This document shows, in pieces, positions 36,828 to 49,560 of a DNA stretch of 64,000 nt; position 1 is the stretch's first letter, and every line of letters begins with the position of its first letter. Source of the DNA: Limanda limanda (lineage: Eukaryota > Chordata > Actinopteri > Pleuronectiformes > Pleuronectidae). The position numbers were made by a program, and so were the translations under genes. The notes beneath the pieces are model-generated. The model saw only the letters and a program-made list of their open reading frames with translations. It was not told where the DNA came from and did no database searches. The stretch lies in the NCBI RefSeq assembly GCF_963576545.1, contig NC_083647.1:7729007-7793006 (forward strand). Reading direction: 5' to 3'.

Positions 36828-37185
36828 TGCTCTCTCTCTCCAGCTAAATGACCTGCCTGGAGAGTTGCCTGAGGGAGTGTGTGTGTGTGAGTGTGTGTCC
36901 GTGCATGCAGTTGTAAACCTGCACATGAGCGTGCACAGACTTAACAGTACAGTGAGAGTGACAGTGTGCGTCTTTGCACACAGACGCTGTGAATTCCACA
37001 TCGTTTGGCCTTGAAGTTATTGCCTCTTAGTCACTACCTTCACTTTTTATTGTACCTGTAGAGAGAAGCCACTTTGCTGTCTAGTCGTCCCAGCACCAAA
37101 CTCTTTCTCATGAGGATAGTGGATCACTATCACTGGCACCTTCAAGGGCCTTGATTTTGAATAAAATTCTCCATTTCTTTGAAGA
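36828..37185 (+). other. babam2: babam2 3' UTR
   Basis: This is non-coding sequence between the stop codon and the first good polyadenylation signal. It contains a short GT tract at about 36879-36900. The end is inferred as roughly 15-25 bases past the AATAAA at 37160; the cleavage site itself is not visible. Confidence 0.7.
37160..37165 (+). terminator. babam2: babam2 polyadenylation signal AATAAA
   Basis: A canonical AATAAA sits 333 bases after the stop, followed within 50 bases by T- and GT-rich sequence (tgttgttttattgttttc). It is the first canonical signal after the stop on this strand. Confidence 0.75.
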
Positions 37186-37688
37186 CTTCAGCTGTACATG
37201 TTGTTTTATTGTTTTCTGCCAATATAACCTGGCTTCAAGCTGTCAAACCACTGGGGTTTGGACTCGCAACACTCCATACAGTGGTGCTGCAGTGTGAACA
37301 GATGTTTGTTTATACATAAGTTAAACAAATTGTTAACTACACAAAGATTTGTAGTGAGTTTGCTACATCTCTGTTTGCTCTTCGTTCACGTTTGACTCCA
37401 CCATTGAAAGTTTAAATGATCTGTGTTAGAATGATGTGGGTTTAATTTAATCTAGTCTGAGATGTCAGCAATACTGTAAATTCATGTTTTCTGTCAAAAT
37501 GTCTATCCAGTAAAGACGTATGTCTCCTCTGACAGTTTGTCCGCTTTTGTTTAATTTTGTTTTGGTCACTGCTAGATCAGGAAATCGCAATGTTAAAATG
37601 TGTTTAATAATATAGAAATGCTGGTCATGGCATTTCATATATTTGGGGAATAAAAGATAAAGATGATAAAAAAAAATCAGGCAATTAC

Positions 37689-37949
37689 CATAGACTGTAT
37701 ATAAAGATGTCTCCCACTATCTAACTAGCTTAAACCAAACTTACCAGAAAGCAAACAACAGTGGGACCTAAAATGACATATACCATAGTTTTTTACGTGT
37801 ACTTTAACTTTTAGTTTGGTCCATGTCCCATCCCTGAACATGGAGGAGGCACGGTTTATTATCTATAATGCAGTCAGCCACTAGAGAGCGATTGAGACGC
37901 GGCTCTTTGAGGAGCTGTCATGTCATCCATGTTTATATACAGTCTATGA
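37689..37949. mobile_element. MITE, about 261 bp, 17-bp perfect terminal inverted repeats
   Basis: The left end CATAGACTGTATATAAA (37689-37705) and right end TTTATATACAGTCTATG (37933-37949) are exact reverse complements; after one mismatch ATG pairs with CAT. A TA just inside the ends could be a mariner-type TA target site, but no unambiguous duplication is seen. It is too short to encode a transposase. A related, more decayed element lies at about 43059-43895. Confidence 0.82.
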
Positions 37950-38445
37950 CAATGACCAATATCATTAGAATTCATCACCTGGGAACCATGAATGTTTGTC
38001 TTTAAGATAAAGATATTTCAGGTGGATGAGTGAAAGATTTGACCTACTGGTGGCACATGATGTAAAGTCAAGAGATCACCAAAGTCATGAGGCTTTATTC
38101 TCTGGGGACCACAGATGTCTGTTCCAAAATGTAATGGCAATGCATGCAATTGACAATGTGGTATTTCGGTATGAATTGAATTGAGGGACAGACCAACAGA
38201 CGCGGCTATCCACAAGCCACGGAGCTACTGCGGCTGAGAAAAGAGAGTGGTGTACTCCACTGAGTGAAACACAAAACGTTTTTCAGAGACACTATTTATT
38301 TTAGTGCTATCTTACTATTACAAATAAGGCTAGAATAAACACTTTATTTAATACACCAATGTATTTATAAACCATAAAGATGATGTCAATTGGTAAAGGA
38401 CTGTTTTTGAAAGACCCTAACGTGTGATGTGGAGCCACAGCACAG

Positions 38446-38613
<168 letters not shown>

Positions 38614-39299
38614 CATTCCCATGCATGGATGTGCACATGCATGTGCTTGAGCAAGGCAGTGTGTGTGTTTGTGTGTGTGTGTGCGTGCGTGCTTGTTTTC
38701 ATCATTAAATATGAGGGTCATAGTTAGGGGTCCTTCCTCGCCTCAGGCGCAGCCCTTTGCTATATTTATTGTTGGTAAAGCAGCAACTGTCAAGTCTAAT
38801 TGAGAACTATAGGGTGAATGTATCTGGGGCATTTAATAGCATCAAGGCTCTTAATAAAATAATTAAAAAGCAAGATTCTTTTTGTCTTTTTCACTGCCCC
38901 ACTCCATGTTTCTTGCTCTAACCTTTCCCGACCTGCTTTCAAAACATCTCGGTTGTCAGCCACGGGACGAGCCGCTCTCATTTCGGAGAGCTGCAGGGTT
39001 GCTGGAGAGGGAAAGAGTTCAGAGCAGGGGTAGCGGGATGATGGGTAGCATCTTTAACAAGCATGAGCAAAGAATAGTTTAACTCGACAGTCGAGTCTAG
39101 ACATCGCAACTCCTCACCCAAAAGGTACCAGCTGATTTTCCAACGGTAGCGAATCTTAACAGGGTTCAAACCACTTTGTGAATCTAAACTCACTAAGTCT
39201 AAATTTACATTGTAACACAAAAGAGAAATTGAATCATTTTCTTTAAAGTGAAGCCTTAAGGATTCCACTCAAAGCACAACATGACATTGCAGTGTGTGA

Positions 39300-42200
39300 A
39301 GTGTGCCAACTTGGGCTGCGAACGTATTCAGTCCTGAACTTTCCCCCGTCCTTAACGTTGACCCAACTTGACATAAGCCCTTTAAGTAACTTGAGAACAA
39401 TTCCTTCCAAAGTGGCTTAAACTATGTCACAGTCGCGATGTTCAAGTCACATTTCCGTTAGCCTCCTCCCTCCGAGGTGTCTGCACCCAGACGTGGCTCA
39501 CCTTTACACGCTTTTAAGCAACTTAACACGGATTTATCCGGCGTAATGATCCTGTGAAGGTGCTGCTAAAGGTACCTTTTGAAGATGCATTTCTCAGCCC
39601 CCTGAATCACAGTGCAGAGGTCTGCCAACCCTCCGAGCTAATACTCCAAATCCACTAATCCAGCCGTCTTTAGGAGATCTCAACGGCAGTCGGATGGAAT
39701 AATTAAAGGCTGGAATAATTAGCTCGGAATCTGTGGACGGGGGATGATTAAATTGATGAGGGTGGAGGGGGTTTTATCGTGGTCAGGCTGAGTTCACGCT
39801 TCCCTGGACCAGGACTCGATTTGAGGGACGATTAAACATGGTCATTTTCCCTCGGAGGATGAAACGGACGATTGAGTTTTGTTTTAGATTAATTTTTCCC
39901 TCTCTCCAGCATTGCTTGAGGTGAGACTTCCATCTCCACCCTCGACGTGCTGGTGGAGGAACAGCTGACCTAACACAAGCTAGACAAAGTAATGATTGTA
40001 CAACGGAGGGCGCGGGTCTGATGCTGGCAGGAGCCTGACATGCTCCTCGAGCAGGTGTCCTTAGCTCAAGGGAGCTGGCAAACTTGAACCTCAGCATTAG
40101 ATTAACATTAACTGCTGTGGTGACAACCCTATAAGCAGCCAGCTCGGAGGCAGTAAGGACCTGCCAGCCCCGAGTACTGACAAGTGTGTGAAACAGGATC
40201 ACTTAAAGCTGAGCAACGAGCACCTTCCCGCTTTGGGCAATAACCCCGGAGTTAACTCTCGGCATCACTCACCCAGCTGAAGTCGGGGCGAGCCGCCAGA
40301 AAGTTTTTGAAGAGTCGGAAAAGTGTGTCGAAAGTGGACGAAGCTGCAGGCGCCGGTGCAGAGAGGAAGACGGGGACGGAGAGTGATTGAAAACCCTGAA
40401 TCATCACCTTGTGAACTGTCATGGTAAACAGCAGAGAAGGTGAGGTAATCACCGGGGGAAACAAGGAGGATCCAGAAAAAAGGGCCTGAATATGTCACAG
40501 AGCAGTAACGGCTGCATCATCCTAGACTGTTTATTCTCCTGTTGTCCGAATCGCCTGTCAGCACCGCCTGATTCATCTTTTTTTTTATATTTCATACAAC
40601 GCCTTTTGGATTTCACATCCTCTCCCAGAAAAAGACAAAAGACAGAAAGTTAGCCGAGCGGAAGAGGAAGGAGTGGCTGAGATCCCAAACTCTTAGCTTG
40701 GGGTACTTTCTGTTTTTTTTTTCTGTAAGTACAAATTCAGAGTGACATATGGGGGGTTTTCTGGAGGGATGGGGCTGAAGAGGAGTGTGTACGTGCGTCT
40801 GAAGGGTGGATTTTCCGAGGCTAGGCAGCGTTTGCGACACGGCGTAGGGTTGTTGATGCGAGCCATGTTGAGGATGATGGAGCTGAGAGGCTTAACTAAT
40901 TTTGGAAAGAGAGAGCAGGAGGAGGAGGAGAGCGGAGGGGGGATTTGGGGCCTTTTGTTACCGGCTGTTTGATCTGGGAATTTGAAAAAAAGAAAAAAAA
41001 AAAAAATGGCCCAGAGATGTCGTTGAAATGAGAGAATTACTTCTTGGGTCCCTCACTCTTCCTTTTTTTTTTTTTTCTTTTTCTTTAACCAACTCCAGTA
41101 ACGCGGGAATTCTAATACACTCCAAGTCGATGAGGCAGGTACCCCCCCACCCCCCCTCTCCTTCTCCCCTTGCTTATACAGATAATAACTGGATCTCGCT
41201 AAACCTTGATTGTTAATTGCTAATTACTCCTCGTACACTCCGCAGCCGGGAGAGAGCGTAGCTAAGCTGATCGGATGAGTCTTTGCTCCGGATCTTGTCG
41301 GTTTCTCCCCGTTTTTGTCTCTGGTGTTGTCGAGGCGTTCTGGAAGGTCTCTTGTTTGTCGGCTTTCGACAAGATAAAGACAGATTTGTAGTCGAGGAGT
41401 GGGGAGGTGGGGGGTGTCACTCCCCCCCCTCGTTTCCCCCTGGGTGTGATCAGAGGTACTTGATTTAAACCTTTCACGCGGTTTAAGCCAAAACACATCC
41501 CGCAGGTGTTTTGTTCTCTTGGCCTCGGTTCAGTCTTGCGCGATTGTCTTCGAAAACAGATGAGACTCGATTTGCTTTTAAAAATACTCAAACTGGCACC
41601 GGGTGTTTGCCAGGGAGAAGAGGATTCAAATGTTTAATGGATTTAAAGGTAATGTTTGGCAGCCACTACTCATTTAAAGAGAATTATCTCACAATCACTT
41701 TAGGGTTTTTCAGGCGAGTAGCATTGAGACCAGACGTGTTGAATACATTTTTTCAGTGTTTACTCACTTCATTTACTCCTTTTGTCGTGTGTGTGTGTTC
41801 TTTTACTCCTTCGCGGTCTCTGCGGTCTCCTCTCATCCCCCCAGATTCCTCCCTCTCTTTCCCCCCCCCCGCTCCCTCCACCAGCTACCTGAGGAGCTGT
41901 CAGTCTGGATTGCCGCGCTGTCGGTTCAGCCTGTCAGGATGAGAGACGCGTTCTGATCAGCCGCGGACACTGATAGACCTGTCAGGTGGGATGACAGCCC
42001 CGAGTGAAGACATGCGCAGACAGGTACATGTAATGTGACAAGACTCTTTTCCTCCCTCCGCCACAACCACCACCCCTTCCCTTCACTTTGTCCACCACCA
42101 CCCCCCACCCGCCCAATCCAAAAAATAAATATCCATGCGTTGGACGTTGGAGGAGTGCATGAGGGATGAGCATGTTTCCTGACGAGTTGAGGGAAACTTT

Positions 42201-42300
42201 TCTTTTGAAGCTGAGTGGATGTGATGCAGCCACGTGATGAAGTTCGGCCAGGGCATCAGCTTAATGTTATTTCTGCACAAGATTATATTAGTTGTATCTG
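39300..42300. promoter_or_regulatory. GC-richer intergenic block, candidate regulatory region
   Basis: About 3 kb of higher-complexity, more CpG-containing sequence with few recognisable repeats, between AT-rich flanks. It includes a paired TGGAATAATTA motif (39695 and 39711) and four CTGTCA/TGACAG hexamers at 41897-41995. Open frames such as 39783-40202 (minus) and 41511-41942 (plus) resemble no family I know and contain low-complexity parts. Enhancer function for fosl2 is inference. Confidence 0.3.
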
Positions 42301-43058
42301 CAAATTACATTTCGACAAATAGACACTCTGTATGTAGCTGAAGAAAATCTATTTCGATATAGAAACTTTACCACTCTCAGTGTTTGAAAAATCCAATTTG
42401 TGCCTCACTGAGGAATCACAGATTGTTCTATTCAGATCATTAGCTCATGAACTTTAGCTGTAATTGTTAAAGAAGCATGTGAGGTCCAACTGATTCTAAG
42501 GCCTGGTGCACACTAGAGGATTTTCCACTCTTAAGATTTAACTGACTTTTAATATCATTATCATCAGACGATTTGGCCAGAATGTAACACCACACACTTC
42601 CGGAGACAAGTTATCCCACAGAAACATGATTTTTCTTCTGTTTTCGTTTATTTATCACAGTAGGCAAACAACTTTAAGGTGCATTACTGTCGCCCTCTGA
42701 ACTGGAGTGTGGAAATCTTACGTGATTAAACGTGACTTCAGAAGAAAAACAATTGTCAGCTGGCTGCACATTTGGCTGTTTGGATTTGCAGCCAAAAAAA
42801 ACAAAAAAAAGAGAATATAAACTATGGGTGCATGGCATGGCTGAGAGGGCGGAATAAGCTTTAGAGCTGGAGGTGATCAAAAATCAGCCCGAGTATCCTC
42901 TAGTGTCCAGCAGCCCTAATCAAACTCCGACTCTATTATTAACCTTCAGACAGTTGCGGCAGCTGATTTCTGAATCACTTAACAGGATGGACACAAACTA
43001 GTTTCTTATAAAGAGATTAGTTGTTACTAAAAAGTCAAGACATGCTTACAGCCTGGTG

Positions 43059-43895
43059 CAAAGACTGTGTATAAAGAATTTGCACAATGGAGATTGGGGG
43101 TGGAGCCAGGTATCAAGGTCCCGCCAATACACGCGCTCAACCAATCATGATTCAGTCTCAGCTGTCATCCTGTTTTTATAGCATCGAATAAATAATTAAA
43201 AACCAGTTAGTAGAAAAAATATATTGAACGCTGCCATCTTGCTGTGATGATGTCATTTACACATTTATTTGTACATTAGCGACTAGGGGAAGCGTCCTAA
43301 CGAGGCCCTGTACATGAGTTCAACCAATTACAAGCCAGCCTGCTGCTGTTAATCATGACCTTTCACCCCGTGTTTTTATCATCAAATACATAACTAAAAC
43401 CAAACAAAACATATCATCATATGTGTGATTTAAGCGTAAAAGATGAAAACCAGCATGACCCAGCATTTAATATTGATGTACAGCGATGTTTTTTTAAATC
43501 ACGTTACCCCTTTAAAAACAAAAAGATTTGGTGATTACATTTAAATCTTGCAGCTCATGATAGTACATTGACTGTTTGCTTACAGATATTTTCATATTGC
43601 ATTTACACATTACGTAAGTCCCCACAAGCTGAGACAAGTTTTATTGTTGCAACTGAATTTTATATTACCACAGAGCTATTTAGAACAGAGCTATGTAAAT
43701 CGAGTAACAATATTGTGCGTACATGATGCATATGGCCGAATAAAGTTTAATCAATTGGAAAACCGAACACCAACTAACACATTTGAGCCAGGTAGTGTTA
43801 TTTCAGCATAGATGTACTGTGTGCCTTATGTATAATGTGAATTTGGAGGTTACAGTTCACACACACCATACACTGTATACAGTCTATAAATACAA
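43059..43895. mobile_element. Decayed MITE-like block, internally duplicated
   Basis: The left end AAGACTGTGTATAAAG and right end TGTATACAGTCTATAAA resemble the ends of the 37689-37949 element. Inside, a block beginning CAACCAATCATGATT and continuing through TGTTTTTATAGCATCGAATA is followed by a diverged second version (CAACCAATTACAAGCC ... TGTTTTTATCATCAAATACA). It may be a composite of two insertions. Edges are uncertain. Confidence 0.5.
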
Positions 43896-44511
43896 TCTGT
43901 GACAGTGGTCTGGAAAGTCCTGGGTCCACTAAGAAATGAATCCTGTCATACCAGCATGAAAAACACACTAAAGAAAAACTAAGCAAAATGTCCAACTTTA
44001 TTTCAAGAAAATTAAAGTTGATTTACCACCCTGAATGGTGGTGGTTCAGTCTCTGTGCTCTGCTCTCCTGGCAGCAGTCTCGCTCTTTAAGTGCATCCTC
44101 ACATCAGTGCTCAGTGACAGCTCCACCACATCAGCTCTCACCCGCATCACAACATCTGCACATCTGTAAACTGTTGACCTCTTGTCTGCTCCTTTCGGCC
44201 TCAGCGGGACATGTCCCCGAGGACTGTGGGTAAAAATACATAAAAAGAGGTACAATACGTCCATGCAACAAATGAGGTAGGGTGAGTGAGGGTGGGAGGA
44301 GGAGGAGGAGAGGGGTGGGGGCTGGGGGCGGGGGGGGTAAACAGCGGAGGTGGTAGTAGGAGGGTGGGGGATGGCTCGTGCCAAGTGACACAAACCCCCC
44401 TTGGCAGCCTAATTAAATTTTCCACTTTTCCACACTCACATTAAGCCTCCATCGAGCCGGAAGGAATGGACGCACCGGAGGAGTCCACCCCAGGAAGAAG
44501 ATGGCCCAGCA

Positions 44512-44532
44512 CCCCCCCCCCCCCCCCCCCCC
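44512..44532. repeat. C mononucleotide run (21)
   Basis: Twenty-one consecutive C on the + strand followed by GCCTCCTCCCCTCCC, giving a G-rich minus strand that could form a quadruplex. Run length may be inaccurate because of sequencing. Confidence 0.93.
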
Positions 44533-44908
44533 GCCTCCTCCCCTCCCATTCTTCCACACAATTCCACATCCCTGTTTGATTATTGACCGACTTCACACAA
44601 GACGTCTCCACTGATGACTTCACCCACTTCAACAGAGCCTGTGTACTTGTGGCAGTTTGCTTGGTTGGGATTTGAAGGTGTAAAGAGAGGCACCGTATGT
44701 TTTGCTGTGTGCCTCTTGATTGACAGGTGTCTCCGTGTATCAGTCACTCACAGGCGAGCGCTGCTCACTCACTTCAGCTCAGCCCGGCCTCCACCCTGCT
44801 GCGGAAATTTCTCCTCTGTTTTTTTTTTGTTTTGCTCCAAAGAACTTGATGAAATGCCAGCAAGCTTCAGAACATCCCGTCACAAACCTAATGGTAATGT
44901 CACTGACT

Positions 44909-45115
44909 CTATGGCCATGGTTTTTTCTGCGGTCTTTGTCCACCACAGCGCGGACAAACAAAAACGTGCGGTCGACCCGAATCCACTCGGCCGATGAAGC
45001 AGGCCTGGGAATGTGTTGTGTCCAGGAACACGTAGAAGTCCTCCGTAGACTTAATCCACACGTGCTGGGTAAATACAGTTCGGTTTAAAATGACACTATA
45101 GATTCCATTGCTCAA
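44909..45115 (-). CDS. Unrecognised ORF with CPRC motif (doubtful gene)
   Basis: A 68-residue minus-strand frame. I do not recognise it. The part after an acceptor-like TTTACCCAG (45065-45073) reads HVWIKSTEDFYVFLDTTHSQ and then CFIGRVDSGRPHVFVCPRCG, of globular and not low-complexity composition. A single CxxC occurs. No partner exon, donor or promoter is evident and the + strand is also open here. It may be a transposon remnant, a stray exon or chance. Confidence 0.15.
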   Translation of the reverse strand: MSNGIYSVILNRTVFTQHVWIKSTEDFYVFLDTTHSQACFIGRVDSGRPHVFVCPRCGGQRPQKKPWP

Positions 45116-45824
45116 AGGTCATGTTACACAATATATATATATATATTGAAAGTTTCCAAGTTTTGTCTTCTGTTCACATATGTTTGACCTGTTTTCATTA
45201 TCATTCAAATCAAGGATCTCAGCTGTGATGATGAAAAACATAATATTCAGACAAATAAAATACTGATTCCTAAAGACCTTCACCTCATTGTCATAGATTA
45301 TTACATAGATTAATGTCTGTGAACTGTTAGGACTAACTTAATTTCATGATTTCAAATGTTGGTATACATGAGAAGAATTTTGGCTACCTCTTTTACAATA
45401 TTTTGAATAAATTGTCATGTTGCTCCGTAGCCACACTGTCATGGCAGCTTTGATTAATTTGATCAACTATTAGATCAGTTTGCAGAAACTTTTTCACAGA
45501 CATGGCCCCCAGAGGAAGAAGCTCAAGATTTTGGTGATCCTCTGACTTCGAAAATTAAATTTTTTTTCTTACATCTTTTAATAGCTATATTATGGATTTC
45601 AATGAGGTTTGATACAGATGTTTATAACCCCCGATTTCATATTATATCCAATATTTTATTTTTTTTAACCAGACTTCTCTTATATGTATGTTTTGATTAC
45701 TGCCAATTGGTAAATATTAGCATGTTAATACGCTAAACTAAGATAGTGAACTAGGTAAATGTTACCTGCTAAATCATCAGTCCCACTGTTATCATGTTAT
45801 TACGCTTTCTCACCTACTGTGTTT

Positions 45825-46035
45825 TTTCCAGACATTTTGGACTTTTCACTTTAGTCCGAACCAAAACAACAGGATCAACAGATCAAAAGTTAAAGTCCAC
45901 ACCAAACAAACCACGGTTCGGATTGTTGGCAAAAAATGTTGGGGTTAGTTTGGACTTTCGGACCAACTGCAGGAAGTTGTGACAACATTAAACAACAGAA
46001 GAAGAAAAGGAAGCGACTTTCAGGATAGCCTGTAG
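45825..46035. mobile_element. Decayed MITE, family 2 copy B
   Basis: It shares CCGAACCAAAACAACAGG, a TTGGACTTTCGGACCAACTG block and AAACAACAGAAGAAGAAAAG with the copy at 18430-18930. Non-coding; boundaries approximate. Confidence 0.6.
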
Positions 46036-46604
46036 TCTTCAACAATTCTGTCCAGGATAACGTCCTTTTTTTTAAATTTTAACTTTTTTTCTGTGAAAAA
46101 AGCTTCTATTTAAAAACAGATTTACAGAGAGGGGTTAATACCGACATGCAGACTTATGTAGCAACAATAAAATGGATTAAAACAATCAACAGCGTGAGAC
46201 TCCTTAAAAGCTCATGAAAACATCTGATGTAATGTTACATTTAGATACTGGCTTTCTGCAGAATCTATTATAGATTACAGACTAAATGGGATCTATTACA
46301 GAACCACAGTCTGTAATTTGACGATGGTTAAAAAGCTGAAAGGTTGAGCTAAATTACTGAGAAGCTAAATATTTCATTATCCTCCTCTTCTTTTTACTTT
46401 GAGTTCAGACGACCAGGTTTTGTTTGTCATTGTGCTAGAGGTAGAGATTATTGATGTTTACTCTTTTGTCATATTATTTATTCATATATACTCTTTCAGT
46501 TTATAATCACATTTTGATTTATTGATGACTTTATCTAAAGTGAATTCACAAAAATATGAATATATAAATAAATTATGTTTTTGTTTAGCTGCCCACACTT
46601 TTTT

Positions 46605-46985
46605 CTACATTGCAGCAGGCAGAAGAGGGTGTAACGTATAGATTCTGTTGAAGAGATCACGTGTTTTAGTTTACAGAACATCGACTCCGACGTTGACCCT
46701 CATCACCAGAAACTCTCTTCATCTGTGTCTTCTACGTGTATGGCACCACGTTGTCATCCTTACATATTGTTTGTTTTTTTGTTTTTTTCATTTTTGCATC
46801 TGCGATAGAAAGGACATTAACACACCTACGCACAGTGAATCCTGAGAGGATTTCCTTCTGCTGTATTGGGCTCATTCCGACATTCTCTGGAAGGAGAAAT
46901 TCCGGATAGAGCCATTTGCATTCTCACTTACAGCCCCTCCGGAGAATGTCAGTAAAACTGTAGTTCATTGCCTGTCTGAAAGTGA
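46605..46985. mobile_element. Decayed MITE, family 3 copy B
   Basis: It shares ATCTGTGTCTTCTACGTGTA and ACAGCCCCTCCGGAGAATGT with the copy at 36043-36430, and GCAGA..GTGTAACGTAT with 54238-54572. The right end has TTCATTGCCTGTCTGAAAG, matching the family's inverted terminus. Confidence 0.65.
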
Positions 46986-48814
46986 GAGACTCATTATCAA
47001 ATATGACTGTAGCTTGAATCCTTGTTTTTATTTCTGTAGCAATTACAGTAACGACATGACTCAACCTCCAGAGCAAAAACACTTCTGAACTTACTGTAAA
47101 CACACTTTTACCACTTCCTGGGAACAAATCTTTTGGTGGACCGGAAGTGATGTGTTTGTGTTTCCTCACTTCCAGAAGAAAGAGGTAGTCAGTTAGGTAC
47201 GAGCAGAAGCTACGAAACTTGAGCATCATCGACCGTAACACAAAGGAAAGATGATGTCACTGTGCCACCCACGTTCTCACTTTGACAGGTTCTGGGAAGT
47301 GAAGTGAAGAAATTAAAAGAAGAAGTCTGTAAGATTTCAAGGTGATTTTTTGCTTTAAATGTCTCATTTGCTCAGCTCAGATAATTATCTGCAGAGAGGA
47401 GGGTGATGGTTTTTCAGCCGAGGTCAAACACCGACTCGGATCCTCGACCAAAACCCATTAACATTCCAAGCTGTGCCGCCCTCAGCCTGCTCTCAGACCA
47501 GCATACTCATAAATTATACTGACAACCTTGTTGACGGAGTGAGATAAACTTGTCCATTGTGTGTTCACCGTGGCTGCACAGAGCTGCGTCTCTCGGAAAC
47601 ACTATTTGATTTGACTGTTTTGGGCCAACGACGAACAAAACAACACACATAAGGACCAAAACAAAAAAATTTACGTCGCAGATTTTGTCAGGCGGCCAGC
47701 ATTTTCCTTTCCTCGGTTTCTATTATCGCGCCGGGGACTTTTGTTTCTTCTTCCACTGAAAACAAGCTGTCCAGTAAAAGTGGAAGGAACACTGGGGTCC
47801 TGTTTATTTGCGGTCTGCAGGTGGCTGGGTTGGTCGCTCCGTGCCTGCTCAAGAGTCCCCCCGACCACTCGCAGGGTTTTTTTCTCTTCTCTCAGTCCCT
47901 GTTATTTGTTCACTTCTTCCACCACATGCTCCAACGTTTCCCCTTCTCTCTCCGCTGTTTTCGCCCGAGCAGCGTTCCATTCTTCTTTGTCTCGAGCTAC
48001 AGCGTGTCCGTGACGCACTTCCTTCCATTGTATCAGGAACTGATGCCTCGATGCTTGAAAAGTTACTGTCAAACGGGTGTGTTGATTGGAAGGTACAGGT
48101 TTTTTATATCAACACTTGGCCGCTATACTCTAGTGCTTTACACTGAGAATTTCAGATTGAAATAATTTGGCAAATATGAGAATAAAGCACCTTGATTCAC
48201 AGTAACCTCCTGTGACAAACATATTTTAGATTGTGCACAGTAAAAAAAAAACAATTTTATAGCTGCAGCTGAATCAGGTGAGGTTATATGGTTTACTACT
48301 GCAGCGGCAAACAAGCAAAAAAAACATGTGGTTGCTATGTGATGGCATTTAATAAGATGCTTCCACCCTCTAATTCCCGTCTCATGACAATTCCAGTGCT
48401 GCCCTTCTTTTAATTAGAGGTCCAGCAAATAATTCAAGTCAAGCATTTGATTTTGACTCCGATAGTTAAGATACATTTCTTTTAAAAGAGATCCAGCTTC
48501 ATCTAAGCAGAATTCATGTGTGGGCAGGTTTAAGGTTGCAACACTTGAGCCCTGCAGGAAAGTAAGCGCAACCTAGTATTTTAACCCTGTGACTGATATT
48601 TAAATCAGGAGAACCTCTTAACATAATCAATACTCAGCAACATGACATATTTGGCATCCAGCTCATTAATTACCATAAAAAAACCTAGAGCTTCTCTTCT
48701 CCTTTCAGGAAAATAAATGTATCTCCTCTAGTTTAATGCTTTTGGCAAAAGTAGGCTACAGTTGTTGGAAATATGCAAATCCTCTTTCTTGACGTAAGTG
48801 ACAAGCTGTCTTAG

Positions 48815-48885
48815 CTTAGCATAAAGACTGAATACAAGAGGAAATGGCCAGTCTGGCTCCATTTAAAGTTAGGGTTGGTCATTTA
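48815..48885 (+). repeat. Fragment of a common teleost repeat
   Basis: CTTAGCTTAGCATAAAGACT followed by GGCCAGTCTGGCTCCATTTA is a phrase I recognise from very high-copy fish repeats. Only a short piece remains. Recognition is from memory. Confidence 0.5.
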
Positions 48886-49259
48886 TTTCTGAAGCACTTT
48901 TTATCTTATTTGTTTGAATCCTCTTGACTTCACGGTGACCAACAAGAAGAAAAAAAAAAGTCAGTGTCTGTGGCCCCTGTTTTGATAAATATGACCAATC
49001 ATTTCATTCGGACCAAATTATTTTCGCTACACATCGCTGAAGCAGAGTTGATTGTCAGACGTAAGCGAGCGTGTCACAGAAAAGTCGGCTTCTGACTGTT
49101 GACAGACATGGGAGGAGGAGGGAAGTTTATGCAGGTTTTATCTTTTTAAAAGTGTAGCCTGCTCTTGTTAGCTTTCCCAGGATTACCAACCCAACCTTTA
49201 AGGAAACAGATGTTGTTCCAACACATCTTAGACTAGCTAGCATTAATAACAAATAAAAC

Positions 49260-49560
49260 CAACAAACAGCAACATCAGAGCTAAAATCATGCTAATGGAG
49301 ATCTTTAAGTTTGATTTAATCATGTCAGTGGTGGGACAGGATTTGATGTGAGATGGTAAACTGTTCCAAAGCTTCGGAGCAGCAACAGAAAGGCCATCAC
49401 CTTTGTTTATATGGTGTGAGTGGGAGGGCTGAAAGGACTTGTTGTGAGCTGGACCAATCTTACATTATAAAGAATCAGAAGCTCACTGATATTGTGAGCT
49501 GTTTTAATAAAACCCGTCAATCAACAAGGTGAATTATTTGTTTTGAACCTCTGGCCAAGA
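49260..49560. repeat. Fragment of a teleost interspersed repeat
   Basis: It contains ATGGAGATCTTTAAGTTTGA, GGTAAACTGTTCCAAAGCTT and GGAGCAGCAACAGAAAGGCC, which resemble the tail of the repeat type at 22261-22650. Non-coding, diverged. Confidence 0.45.

Larger units (their letters stand above)
42300..46600. other. Intergenic region with decayed repeats
   Basis: It contains a decayed MITE (about 43059-43895), a 21-base C run (44512-44532), an unrecognised minus-strand ORF (44909-45115) and a family 2 MITE copy (about 45825-46035). No gene is supported. The purine/pyrimidine-rich sequence around 44280-44340 gives Pro-rich frames on the minus strand that I regard as spurious. Confidence 0.7.

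Noticed and set aside
44046..44425. Pro-rich minus-strand frames up to 115 residues
   Set aside because: They arise from GGAGG/GGGTGGG repeats on the + strand and resemble no protein family.
47741..48165. Three overlapping + strand frames of 90-114 residues
   Set aside because: Three frames open at once over C/T-rich sequence, no recognisable domain, no splice or promoter support.
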